This document shows positions 42,358-53,403 of a DNA stretch of 64,000 bases, piece by piece; positions within the stretch are counted from its first letter, which is position 1; every line of letters starts with the position of its first letter. Position numbers and translations under genes: made by a program. The stretch covers positions 21,748,126-21,812,125 of the forward strand of contig NC_088655.1 in NCBI RefSeq assembly GCF_964019385.1. Direction: 5' to 3'. The stretch comes from Sycon ciliatum (lineage: Eukaryota > Porifera > Calcarea > Leucosolenida > Sycettidae). Under the pieces are notes generated by a model. The model saw nothing but the letters and a program-made list of their open reading frames with translations, was not told where the DNA came from and ran no database searches.

Positions 42358-42399
42358 ATGGCTCAACCCGCTACAGCTCCGTGCGACGAATCAAGATGA
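42358..42399 (+). pseudogene. gag start remnant (13 codons)
   Basis: MAQPATAPCDESR then TGA. The start MAQPA-AP and its coding bases ATGGCTCAACCCGC are the same as at the gag start of the Gypsy element (29157 leftwards, MAQPAAAP). The stop overlaps the ATG of the next frame as ATGA, so termination-reinitiation is conceivable. Confidence 0.7.
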
Positions 42400-42800
42400 G
42401 AATCATGTTTCTTGCCTTCCTCGGCCTGGCAATGCTTATTAGCCTGCAGCACAGTCAGGGTGCTGACGTTATAACGTGGATCACCATTCTTTCCGCATGG
42501 CATCCACAGGAGACTCCGATGGCGATTCCAAGTGACCCGCTACCTACATTTATACTACCGCGTACCGGTAGTGATGGCGAAGCTGATGAGGACGACAACA
42601 GGCAGGCTTCTGCCCAAGATGAGGAGGGTATTCCCCAAGACCAGCAGCGTTTGATTTTCGCCGGCACGCAGTCGAAAGCAGGAGCCCACTCTTCACTTTG
42701 GTACTTCGCCTCTGTGGTGGGATGCAGATTTTCGTCAACACTCTTCCTGGCTAGACCATCACTCTTTACGTCGCGCAAAGCGATGTTCTCGACAATGTGA
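42396..42800 (+). CDS. Signal-peptide-like ORF fused to a ubiquitin segment
   Basis: 134 residues from ATG 42396. The N-terminus (MRIMFLAFLGLAMLISLQHS, then QGADV) looks like a cleavable signal peptide. An acidic linker follows (GSDGEADEDDNRQASA). Then comes QDEEGIPQDQQRLIFAGTQ, aligning with ubiquitin residues 31-49 at all but three or four positions, with the Lys48 position changed to Thr. After that the frame slips: in the next frame TLH-LVLRLCGG (ubiquitin tail) runs directly into MQIFV of a second unit at 42722. The source is therefore a polyubiquitin transcript. Whether the chimera is translated is unknown; the origin of the N-terminal part is not recognised. Confidence 0.7.
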   Translation: MRIMFLAFLGLAMLISLQHSQGADVITWITILSAWHPQETPMAIPSDPLPTFILPRTGSDGEADEDDNRQASAQDEEGIPQDQQRLIFAGTQSKAGAHSSLWYFASVVGCRFSSTLFLARPSLFTSRKAMFSTM

Positions 42801-42937
42801 AGACCATGATTCAAGACGAGGAGGGAGGTTATTTGTCTGACGCCGAGCTAGCCGCTCTGAGTGACCGGCTCAACCAAGATGAAGATAAAACCTGGCTCGC
42901 CCTCCGCCATAGCTCCAGGCGCCGCCGTGGTTACTAA
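42722..42937 (+). pseudogene. Second ubiquitin unit, in-frame stop and divergent tail
   Basis: 72 codons from ATG to TAA in one frame: MQIFVNTLPG, a TAG, then TITLYVAQSDVLDNVKTM and IQDEEG. This aligns with ubiquitin residues 1-35 at about 23 positions. Lys6 reads Asn, Lys11 is the stop codon, Lys27 is kept and Lys29 reads Met. After EEG the ubiquitin match ends and unrelated coding-like sequence follows (GYLSDAELAALSDRLNQDED, then RHSSRRRRGY). It is directly preceded by LRLCGG of the first unit, the normal polyubiquitin junction. Confidence 0.75.
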
Positions 42938-43422
42938 CGCTGATTCCAGGTATGGCATTTTCTTTCCTGTCTTCCTTCAGTCTCCCTGTTCTTTTCAGTC
43001 TTCCTTTATGCGAGTGTGTGAATCCAGTTTAGCTTGGTAGGCGTCTGATCATGGTGAGCCACGGCTTACCCAGCTAACGTGGGACAATGTGTGTGACAAC
43101 GCCCCCTATAGTTATAGTGTATTCAGTTAGGTTTTTTGAACTGCGATGTTCCTGGCGGGTTGTGCCAGCGTTGTGCAGCAAGAGTGCTGTGGATTTTCAG
43201 GTCCTATTTGGAGGACAGTTCTTTCCCCTTTTGACCCCGTGAGATCGTGTGAACCTGGTGTGCTTCTACTTTATGATTTGTTATCAGTTCATTTATTCTG
43301 TCTACTCTAAACGTTATCATTTCCGATATATTATTTGCCATCTTCCGGTTGACGCTGTGTTCGTAACTCTTCACTAATTTTTTGAAAATCACGAGGGCGT
43401 GATTATCTGTAGGAAGGGAGGG

Positions 43423-43764
43423 TGTAGTATCCCTGCCCGACCAATACGGAAGCAGTACGGAACTAATACGGAGCTTTGCCTGACGTATATTTAGTGTATC
43501 TCCGTATGTAAGCGTGCGGCGTCTGCTGCATATAAGCGGCTGCGCATTTCTGTTTTGAGGAAGAGAAGATTAGAATAGATTGGATAGCAATGAAAGCTAA
43601 CTCGAAGAATAAGGATTCAGCCTCTAGGTGAGCACCGGAGAGAAAGTCAGTTATTTTGCCGCATCTTCTTTCACGAACGATTATATCTCAGGTGTGTACC
43701 TGAAAGTAGAATAAAAGTAATTATTGTTGATTTCACCGCGCCTACCACTCGGCTACCTATTACA
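43423..43764 (+). repeat. 3' LTR of the ubiquitin-carrying element
   Basis: Same as 41960-42302 except GGCTACC for GGCTAACC near the end. TSD CAAG follows. Confidence 0.92.
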
Positions 43765-45451
43765 CAAGTTAGTATGACTGTATAGAAGAGTGGTGGGAGT
43801 CATTCTATCCAACGAAAATATTCTCTTTAATGCTACGCGGCTGGCAGTAAGAAGCTTGTCATATAGGGTTTGTGATAAGCAATGAATATATGCAGTGCTG
43901 CCAAACTCAAATGTGGACTGAATGATCGATAAATAGAAAAGTCGTTTGCCAAAAATGCTGATATTCTGCTTTGCATGGACAAATGCTCCGACCTTCCTAT
44001 TGACAGTTGCACATACTGCATCCACTTGGGTTGAGAAAGACAGATGTTCGTCAACCAGTATTCCTAAGTACCGAGCGTAAGCAGATGGTGCTATGGAAGT
44101 GCCCCGGCAGTTGACTGCGGTGCCAGGTGGCAGCTCCTTGCCCGGTCGCCTGAGCAGGACAAACTGAGTCTTGGACGGGTTTAACACCAGTCCCTTCTGA
44201 TCTAGGTAGCGATCCAGAGCGGCAAGGTCAGCACTCAGCTGGGTTGTGATGATCTGGATGGACTTGTGCCTGATATAGAGTGTGATATCATCGGCATAAA
44301 GTTGATTCAATGCATGTTGGAAGCACTGTGGTGCATCACGGGTGTAAATGCAAAATAGCAGTGGGCCGAGCACGGAGCTTTGTGGGACGCCTCTTGTGCA
44401 AGGGCGGGCCCCACCTAGCTCTTGTCCTACTCTTACTCGCTGGACGCGTCTGGTCAGGTAGCTTGCAAACCAAGCAAGTGCAGTGTCAGCAATGCCAAGC
44501 ATCTTCAACTCGTCAATGAGCTCTTGATGCTTTTTAACTCGGTCAAAAGCTTTGCTCATATCTGCAAACACTATGCCGCAGTACTCGTTATTATCAAGGG
44601 CTTGGAGCCATTCGTCGACCACTAGCGCTAGGCAGTCCTCACACGAGCTGTTGGTACGGTAGGCAAATTGATTGTCAGGCACGTACATGATGTTGTGAAA
44701 CTTAAAGAATGCAATCAGCTGCTCCAAGACAACTCGTTCTAATATCTTGCTGCATATGGGCCAAAAATGAGACTGGTCTGTAATTAGTAGAGCTTTCTGC
44801 ATCGCCTGATTTGAAAACTGGGCTGACTGTGGCATTCTTGAAAATATCTGGTACGCACCCTGTGCTCAGAGATTTGTTGATAATATCAGTGAGAGAAACT
44901 GCTATGGAATCACGACCATGCTTCAGTACGGCTGGTAAGACGTTGTCAGAGCCAGGTGACTTACTTGTGTTTGTTGCTTTGAGCAGTGTGGTGATGTGCG
45001 CCACAGTTACGGGTCGAAAATGGGACAGTCGAGCAGCAGTAGTTGGCTGTTGGTTGGCTGGGCGTAAACATATGTCAGCAGGCCGGCTTGGATCATGCAC
45101 TATGTTAGCAAATGTCTCTGTCAGACTACTGAGAGATGCAATTGGCTGATTTCTTACTTTCCGCCTGCCAGACAGACTGTAAAGAAGAGCCCACTGACCT
45201 CTAGGATTTTGTCGGAGTGCCGAGAACTGGTGCATCAGGAAACGGGATTTCAGTCTCCTACTCAGAAGCGTCCCCTCGCGTCTGACAGAACGATACTGTT
45301 GCTTAAGAACCATATTCCCAGGCTGCGAAAGGACTCTTCGATGCAGAGTAGTTCTGCGCTCCAGCAGTTTCCGTAACTCTGGTGTTGCCCACGGTTGAGG
45401 CTTAGGGGGTGCACACTCTTGTTTATCTACTCTTGGTGAGACTTTGCTATA

Positions 45452-45715
45452 GGGCTTGAAAGTGATGACGTCAAAACGGCCAGGGAGTAGTAAGTTGACA
45501 TCAGATTTCTATTTTTGGATCCACTAAGGTGTGACTTTGCTATTGCCTAAGTATGTGGGTGCATAGCAACCCACTCATGTCGCATGCAGGTGTGACTTTT
45601 ATTTCGCCACCAGTTGTAACCCCGCCCCCCGTAGCCAAATCAGTCAGTTTCACTGGCTACATCACCATGCTGTGGGTAAGACCGCTTGAAATGTGCTTGG
45701 ATCCATACAAAAACG
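45452..45715. mobile_element. GGGCTTGAAAGTG-type MITE, truncated copy
   Basis: Inverted relative to 48686-49018: GGGCTTGAAAGTGATGACGT, TGACATCAGATTTCTA, then the shared body through GACCGCTTGAAATGTGCTTG. The far end is cut at about 45715 by the junction with the giant inverted repeat. The left junction abuts the LINE with CACTCTTGTTTATCTACTC, which recurs inverted at about 39962-39990. Confidence 0.7.
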
Positions 45716-45720
45716 TGGCT

Positions 45721-47028
45721 TGATATGTGGCTTGATTATTGTAGTTGACGTTGATTTAGTGACTTTGGCAAGTTTGAGTCGTGTCAAGAAGTCAGGTAGG
45801 ATTCAGTACTAGGCAGTAGTGAAACGTGAGTGGCAGTCTTTGCCGGTTTCTGAGGGCATCCTGGATTTGGTGTGCAGCGCTGTGGAAATGGCTTGCTGTG
45901 GAGGTCCCAGCACTGGATGTTGTATCAAAGGTACGACCTCGTAGCACGTGCTAAACCTAAAAAAATTCAAAAATTGACTTGGGCCTGTGGGAGTCCGTGA
46001 GAGAACGCCCACTCGTTCCGTTGTGACAGATTCCAGGGCCACGTAGAGGGGCCCTACCTCACCACCCATGGCTGCTTCTGGACTTGTTTTAGGTTTGGGT
46101 CCCGCGCACGGACAGAATGGGCACGAAAATGTGAAAAAATGTAAATGCATTTGTTTGGCTCCTGGGTGGCTCGCACACCGTGGCACTATGCCGGAAATTT
46201 GAGTTTTTCCGGCCTGGAAAGCCTGTCAGTGAGGCGCAAGAACTTGTAAATCATGTCCTGAGGGCCAGCATAGTGGCAGGAGTGTGTGGTCAAAATTTCA
46301 CTCAAATCCACTGAGAAACACCAAAGTTACGGTCAATTGAATGCCATATGAAATTTTTGGGTGATGTGCCCCCTAAGTGGGCAGCCTACCCATAAATTTC
46401 ATATGGCATTCAATTGACCGTAACTTTGGTGTTTCTCAATGGATTTGAGTGAAATTTGGACCACACACTCCTGCCACTATGCTGGCCCTCAGGACATGAT
46501 TTACAAGTTCTTGCGCCTCACTGACAGGCTTTCCAGGCCGGAAAAACTCAAATTTCCGGCATTGTACCACGGTGTGCGAGCCACCCAGGAGCCAAACAAA
46601 TGCATTTACATTTTTTCACATTTTCGTGCTCATTCTGTTCGTGCGCGGGACTCAAACCTAGAACAAGTCCAGAAGCAGCCATGGGTGATGGGGTAGGGCC
46701 CCTCAACGAGGCCCTGGAATCTGTCACAACGGAACGAGTGGGCGTTCTCTCACACACTCCCACAGACCCAAGTCAATTTTTGAATTTTTTTAAGTTTAGC
46801 ACGTGCTACGAGGTCGTACCTTTGATACAACATCCAGTGCTGGGACCTCCACAGCAAGCCATTTCCACAGCGCTGCACACCAAATCCAGGATACCCTCAG
46901 AAACCGGCAAAGACTACCACTCACGTTTCACTACTGCCTAGTACTGAATCCTACCTGACTTCTTGACACGACTCAAACTTGCCAAAGTCACTAAATCAAC
47001 GTCAACTACAATAATCAAGCCACATATC
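45721..47028. repeat. Giant inverted repeat, ~635-bp arms
   Basis: The left arm from GATATGTGGCTTGATTATTG (45721) to CATATGAAATTT (46354) is mirrored by 46393-47028. The centre (46355-46392) reads TTGGGTGATGTGCCCCCTAA and GTGGGCAGCCTACCC. The arms differ at a modest number of positions by eye. No ORF with a known domain; open frames in the arms are mirror images. Sequence to 47380 continues without a partner and ends GGTAGTCTGCCACC. Confidence 0.9.
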
Positions 47029-47694
47029 TGCAACGTCACGAGGGTGCTGGCAAAAGTCCTGCCGTGCAGCCCAATACGTGGCTCAAAAACCTGATTTTTT
47101 GGACTTGGAGCAAAATTCTGCTTTCACGTGTTTCCATGATACGACAAGTTGCGCACGGTCTGCTCACATTCAAATACAGTGCTGCCAACAAACGACAGCG
47201 TGCAACAAAAAAATCTTTCCTGGCAAGGGCACATTTTCGGCCATAACTCTTGAACGGCCTGTCAGATCGGGACACAATTTTCAGGGAATTTGCAGCTATT
47301 CATGCTCTTTCAACTGACGTAGCACTCAATATGAATTTACAAATCCGATTTTTCAGCGAATTTTTGGGTAGTCTGCCACCTTAAGCCTGGTTCACACTAG
47401 GCCGATTTTCCGGCCGATACTCCGACACCGACTCCGACACGGAGTCTGCCGACTGTGTCGGATGAGTCGGACTAGCTGTTCACACACAAAGGTGGGCAAT
47501 TTCGTTTGTACTTTAGTTGTACATGTAGGCTTGTCTGTTACACACGTACACGCGGTACACAGCCGCACTGCCACTAGACCGTAGTACTAGCAGTAGTAGA
47601 CGCTAGCTAGACAGCGGAAATGAGATAGTTTTTACACGAGCCACAAAGCCAAAGCGGCAAAGGCGTGAAAGGGCTAGCGTCTAGTACAGTACTA

Positions 47695-48344
47695 CAGTTG
47701 AACATCGATTATCCGCACATCGACTATCCGACCATTCGATTATCCGTAACAGTTTTTTTTGGGCGCACGTGCCGTAGAGTACGCACTGTGCATGTAGTGA
47801 GCCATTCAAAAAATACGAAAATTTTGAAAAGTAGCACTCTATTCTATTTACAATGTACATGTACATGTATTTACAGTGTGTTTTCTTATCCGGAACATTT
47901 GCCTTATCTGAACACCGCCTGACAGCTGTCTGCCCAGAGGTGGTCGGATAATGTATCGAAGTTCTAGTACATGTACAGTCTGTACTCGTACTTTTTTTTT
48001 TTTTTTTTTTTCGATAGTGAGGAAAATGTTATCAACTCCAAAGCACGAAAAAGGCCAAAAACTAAACCAAGAACATATGCAATAACATGTTATTTATAAA
48101 GACAGGACAAGTGAATAATTAGTCAGTCCATTGTTCATGATGATCTCCGACGGTTACGTCGGCAAGCGAGCCTCCGCCACTGCCAAAGCAGCGTGGGCTC
48201 CGCAGGAGGGTGCAAATTTCAAACCAAAATTTAAACGCCTACAACCGCGAATGCACATGATACAGGATTTCAGAAGGCTGAAGGAAATCCTGCATCTAAC
48301 AAATGCCATAACATGAGAGTGGTCGGATAATCGATGTTCAACTG
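47695..48344. mobile_element. pogo/Tigger-like MITE, TSD TA
   Basis: Ends CAGTTGAACATCGATTATCC and GGATAATCGATGTTCAACTG, perfect inverses. TA flanks at 47693-47694 and 48345-48346. 650 bp, with a (T)n run at 47992-48011. No transposase. Confidence 0.88.
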
Positions 48345-48360
48345 TACTAGTAGTGTAGTA

Positions 48361-49159
48361 TCAAGAGTCCATAACCCAAGAGTATGCAACTGTGATCTCT
48401 TTTCTATGAGCCAGATGCGCGGCGCGCTGCCTTCATTACATCATTCAGCTGCAGCCCGCGCACTGCGGAAAATCAAACACCGCACTTTCCCTCCAGTTTG
48501 AAATGAACTTTCGTACGGAACTGGAGTTCACGCGCCAGAATTCAGAGATTGTGTAGGTACTGGAACGAATCGAGCAAAAACGGATGGGCTCGTGCGAGAA
48601 ATTGAGAGTTTGAATGCATGCTTTCAGAGCGTGATGAAGGCAAGTTACGTAATGAAGGCAGCGCGCCACGCATTCACCCATAATAGGGCTTGAAAGTGCT
48701 ACGTCACAGCATAGCAACAATTTCAAAAATTCAAAACTGGATCCACTTGGATCCAGTTTTTATATGGATCCAAGCACATTTCAAGCGGTCTTACCCACAG
48801 CATGGTGATGTAGCCAGTGAAACTGACTGATTTGGCTACGGGGGGCGGGGTTACAACTGGTGGCGAAATAAAAGTCACACCTGCATGCGACATGAGTGGG
48901 TTGCTATGCACCCACATACTTAGGCAATAGCAAAGTCACACCTTAGTGGATCCAAAAATAGAAATCTGATGTCAACTTACTACTCCCTGGCCGTTTTGAC
49001 GTCATCACTTTCAAGCCCTATCACAGTTTTATTTTATTTTTTTATTTATTTATTTTTTATTGCAGCATCTCATAGCACAGTGAGAACACCGGCCAATACA
49101 AAGAGAGAGAGGGTGTTAGCCAACCACGGCAGTTGCATACTCTTGGGTTATGGACTCTT
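48361..49159. repeat. Inverted repeat pair, 31-bp arms
   Basis: CAAGAGTCCATAACCCAAGA (48361) with GTATGCAACTG after it is inverted at 49129-49159. A second pair (GCGCGCTGCCTTCATTAC at 48421 and its inverse near 48653) lies inside. The GGGCTTGAAAGTG MITE is between. Confidence 0.7.
48686..49018. mobile_element. GGGCTTGAAAGTG-type MITE, full copy, TSD TA
   Basis: Ends GGGCTTGAAAGTGCTACGTC and GACGTCATCACTTTCAAGCCC. TA at 48684-48685 and 49019-49020. 333 bp. Sister copies are near 39490, 45452 and 53404. Confidence 0.8.
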
Positions 49160-49249
49160 GGTAGTAGCGATCCAATGCAGCCAGTTCACATGGTTCACGG
49201 TCTGCACCAACGCTCTCCGCTGTCATGGTGAAAAGCCTACAGTGATTGG

Positions 49250-49786
49250 TCCGGTGCATGCTCCATCACGCGCCTAAGAGCACGCCAAGTCCGGTATGTC
49301 AGCATGATACAGGCTCATCTGTCCTATGGATCCAACTGTTTCTTCTCCAGTCTTTCCAAGCAGCTCCTGGATAAACTCCACCGCCTGTCAAAATCCGGTG
49401 TCAGAGCGACCCTGCAGCAAAGGACTCTGGTCCCGACTGCCCCCCTTCTCGAGCTACTGGGTGTTCAAAGCTTGCCACAGCTTCTCTTCCAGAAGCTTGC
49501 CATCTTCGTTTTCAAATGCTTAAATGACAAGACAAGTCCCCTGTTAAAGAATCTGTTCGTGCCGATCAACGACCCTGCCACACCTCAGCTGAGGACGACA
49601 CGGGGTCAAGTGTCACGCCTGCTGAGAGTTCCGTTCCTCCCTGGTCCTGCTGGACGTCGTTCAATTCAGTTTGTTAGCAGCATTCTGTGGAATGCTCTCC
49701 CAGTTGCAGTCCGTACGGAAGGTGATTGGCAGACATTAAAAGCTCTAGCCACGGCTCTCGACTTGCCCAGCCTTTACCCATATTAA
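49250..49786 (+). pseudogene. LINE RT C-terminal fragment
   Basis: Open frame with AHLSYGSNCFFSSLSKQLLD, LPQLLFQKLAIFVFKCLNDK, TTRGQVSRLLRVPFLPG and SILWNALPVAVRTEG, ending SLYPY. These are the thumb and C-terminal parts of a LINE reverse transcriptase; the catalytic core is missing. The stop at 49786 is followed by a long 3' UTR of microsatellites. Confidence 0.75.
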
Positions 49787-50662
<876 letters not shown>

Positions 50663-51030
50663 GCAAGCACTAAAATTCGGCCGGCTTTTCGGCTAAATAT
50701 CGACCAGTCGATACTTGGCCGAAAACTAGTGCGACAAGAAAATCGTCGCAGATTTGTCGGAACCCTGTACGACAACACCGTTCACACTACGCAATTTTCG
50801 CCCCGATCTTGAGGATTTTTCGTACGAGTCCATGTCGGCCGGAAAATCGGCCTAGTGTGAACCAGGCATTAGGACATGTCGACAGTGCCTTTGTCCGAAA
50901 ATAGACTTGTTGCCGGCTGGATCATTTCTTGTACGTCAAAAGCGCGCGTTTGCAGTGTTGATAGTGAACACGCCGCACGCGCACTGTGCATGCACAAAGA
51001 CTCGTTCCTGGCATGGCATGTCACGCTTAA

Positions 51031-51881
51031 AGGGGAAGTTAAGGCAAAAATTAAAATTTCACCAGTTGTTGTCTTCGGGGTGCTGAGTCGAATGGTCTTG
51101 GTCCGAGAAAGCTCAGACGCTCCCTTCCTACTTGAATCCCAATCGAACTCGCGCACTTCCACCGAAACTGGGTGACTGCGCCCTACGAGATGGGGATTTG
51201 TATGCAAAATGTCACTAAAAGCGCCATTTCGTTCTTATAAAAGCACGGATGACCGCGATTGGCCCATATGTTGTAGTCTTTTGGACGCTGAGTCGACTGG
51301 TTTTGGTCCGAAAAGGCTGCGATGCAGCGTTCCTCCTTTATTCCCAATCGAACATGGTTGAAGAAGCGGTCACGTGCTCCTGGGTGCCAAAATCACCTGG
51401 TCACCACGCCAGCAGGCGACAACTTTCACACCAAGGTTCAACTCGAGTGACAGGACTGCACCCAAAAAAGGTCAAAACAGGCTAGTAAGTTGTACCCTGC
51501 AGGCACGGTGACCAGGTGACTGGTGTACGCAGGAGCACGTGACCACTTGTTCAACCATGTTCGATTGGGAATTAGGGGCGAACGCTGCATCGCAGCCTTT
51601 TCGGACCAAAACCAGTCGACTCAGCGTCCAAAAGACTACAACATATGGGCCAATCGCGGTCATCCGTGCTTTTATAAGAACGAAATGGCGCTTTTAGTGA
51701 CATTTTGCATACAAATCCCCATCTCGTAGGGCGCAGTCAACCAGTTTCGGTGGAAGTGCGCCAGTTCGATTGGGATTCAAGTAGGAAGGGAGCGTCTGAG
51801 CTTTCTCGGACCAAGACCATTCGACTCAGCACCCCGAAGACTACAACTGGTGAAATTTTGATTTTTGCCTTAACTTCCCCT
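51031..51881. mobile_element. piggyBac-like foldback MITE, TSD TTAA, copy 2
   Basis: TTAA at 51027-51030 and 51882-51885. Same long inverted repeat as 38514-39368, with the central segment in the opposite orientation. Confidence 0.9.
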
Positions 51882-51885
51882 TTAA

Positions 51886-52049
51886 GCGCTTCTGGAACCA
51901 CGCGCGCAATCACCGATACCTTCCACATTATTCTAGCAGGTTCTTACCAACCTGCTGCAGTTCTTTTTATTTTCATATTTTTTACTATATTATTCACATA
52001 CCAAACTAGAAAATAGTAATGAGAGAATCATGAGAGACTGTGAAATACA
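51886..52049. other. Short noncoding gap
   Basis: Nothing recognised between the two MITEs. Confidence 0.4.
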
Positions 52050-52052
52050 TAA

Positions 52053-53357
52053 GGCCCCGGTCACACATGCATTTTTTTGGCGGTTCCGCCAAAGCGTAAC
52101 TTACGCGTAAGTTACGCTTTGGCGGAAAGTTTGGATTTCGCTACGCCAAAAAAATGCGAGCGGAGCGTCCGTTTTGGCGGAACCTGCATGGTGATTGCTT
52201 TGGAGTTTGGTGCGCTACTTCTGCTTCTGAGTTCTGGTGTTGTTTGGTTGCCGTTTGGTATTCAGTTTTCATATTGTTCTTCTTTGCCAATGAACTGTAC
52301 GTTCTGGAGATCTCGCAAACAATACTGCATCGTTATGAGTGGATAATTGGTGAGGGAATCCGTCTCCCAACTCATTGGCCCCGATCGCGGACGATCTCCA
52401 ACTCTCTCCTTCTCCCTCCAAGCAATACGTCCACCAGAGTATGCAACACTAGGACTGCAACCAGGGAGTAGTAGTGTACTCTGCCACACCCTCACTGCAA
52501 CTGCAGGCATCCACGCAGTCGCAGGGTCGATGATGGATCATGAAGGAGGCAACGACACCCTGCTATAAAACTATTTGAATTTGATATTGATGTAAACTAT
52601 TTTAAAAACTAATACTAGTACTCAAATACACCCGTGCTGGGCCGCAGTGAATGTGCCCCAAACCCACGAGTGTACTTGACAGGAGACATTCAGCAGCCTG
52701 TCAGCGATCCACGATAGCTCTACTTGTACAAGCGAAGGTCGCTTCAACTCGGACAAGAAGGAGGCAACGACACCCTGCTATACAACTATTTGAATTTGAT
52801 ATTGATGTAAACCAAACTAGTAATATTCAAATACACCCGTGCTGGGCCGCAGTGAATGTGCCCCAAACCCACGAGTGTACTTGACAGGAGACATTCAGCA
52901 GCCTGTCAGCGATCCACGATAGCTCTACTTGTACAAGCGAAGGTCGCTTCAACTCGGACAAGAAGGAGGCAACGACACCCTGCTATACAACTATTTGAAT
53001 TTGATATTGATGTAAACCAAACTAGTAATATTCAAATACACCTGTACTGGGCCGCAGTGAATGCGCCCCAAATCCACGAGTGTACTTGACAGGAGACATT
53101 CAGCAGCCTGTCAGCGATGCACGATAGCTCTACTTCTACAAGCGAAGGTCGCTTCAACTCGGACAAGAACATCTAAAATTTCATAGGACGTGCTGCATTT
53201 GCATTCTCTCCGCCAAAGCGGAGCGTTGAGGAGCACAGACTCAGTAGTCTACATGTATGTGTGACCGCTGCATCGTGTGGTCCGCCAAAGCGGCTGCGGT
53301 AGTTCCGCTTTCCGCGTCCGCAAAAGCGGTGCAAGCTTTTCATGTGTGACCGCGGCC
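52053..53357. mobile_element. Harbinger-like TIR element with 205-bp tandem repeats
   Basis: GGCCCCGGTCACACATGCAT at the left and ATGTGTGACCGCGGCC at the right are imperfect inverses. Both subterminal regions are full of TTCCGCCAAAGCG hairpins (e.g. GCGTAACTTACGCGTAAGTTACGC inspected at 52095-52118). The flank is TAA at left and TAG at right, so the TSD is imperfect. The interior is mainly the tandem array. Confidence 0.65.
52543..53168. repeat. 205-bp tandem repeat, 3 copies
   Basis: The unit GGAGGCAACGACACCCTGCT recurs at 52545, 52761 and 52966. It includes GACAGGAGACATTCAGCAG and CCTGTC, which form a hairpin. The first unit has a longer spacer. No hammerhead core (CTGATGA + GAAA) was found on either strand. 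Confidence 0.85.
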
Positions 53358-53403
53358 TAGAAGACTGCGCAGTTCTCGACTCACCAGCTAGCTATGACGA
53401 TCA

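Larger units (their letters stand above)
41960..43764 (+). mobile_element. Nonautonomous LTR retrotransposon (TRIM-like) carrying ubiquitin-derived sequence
   Basis: Two LTRs of 343 and 342 bp, differing by a single base indel by eye, surround 1120 bp of interior. TSD CAAG at 41956-41959 and 43765-43768. The primer-binding site TTGGTGGCAGCGGTG starts at 42303, and the polypurine tract AGGAAGGGAGGG lies just before 43423. There is no gag-pol. The LTR tips (TGTAGTATCCCTG..CCTATTACA), PBS and gag start codon context match the Gypsy element at 23446-29322, so that family is the probable helper. The interior carries two short frames with ubiquitin homology. It lies inside the minus-strand LINE, whose frame continues on both sides. 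Confidence 0.92.
40690..45424 (-). pseudogene. LINE (RT, 5'-truncated, frameshifted) split by a TRIM and a retrozyme
   Basis: Minus strand from 45424: QECAPPKPQPWATPELRKLL, then TNTSKSPGSDNVLPAVLKHG and ATVSPVFKSGDAESSTNYRP. A frameshift follows near 44770, and the frame continues with ICSKILERVVLEQLIAFF, FADMSKAFDRVKKHQEL, RGVPQSSVLGPLLFCIYTRD, the catalytic QLYADDITLYI, LNPSKTQFVLL and YARYLGILVDEHL. The frame is cut at 43768 by the LTR element and resumes at 41958 with YALEKRLNFKTYVFVYRC. The C-terminus runs into FAEFRSSIKLYLG at about 41650. The 3' UTR (41644-41637, then 40739 leftwards) holds GGCGCTGACGCC, a stem-loop, CCCTAGTAAAAG and an (AATAAT)n tail. It is CR1/L2-group-like. Its two insertions are younger than it. 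Confidence 0.88.

Noticed and set aside
45809-46941. Paired 113-125 aa frames with LHFFTFSCPFC
   Set aside because: Mirror images from the two arms of the giant inverted repeat, with no domain.
48969-49277. Small hydrophobic protein (FYFFIYLFFIAA)
   Set aside because: Runs through T-rich repeat sequence and the end of a MITE; no homology recognised.
51249-51485. Repeated 60-90 aa frames with MTAIGPYVVVFWTLSRLV
   Set aside because: Present at every TTAA foldback element and open on both arms; they are inverted-repeat translations of a noncoding MITE.
52543-53168. A second hammerhead retrozyme
   Set aside because: Tandem units of suitable size, but neither strand contains CTGATGA followed by GAAA.
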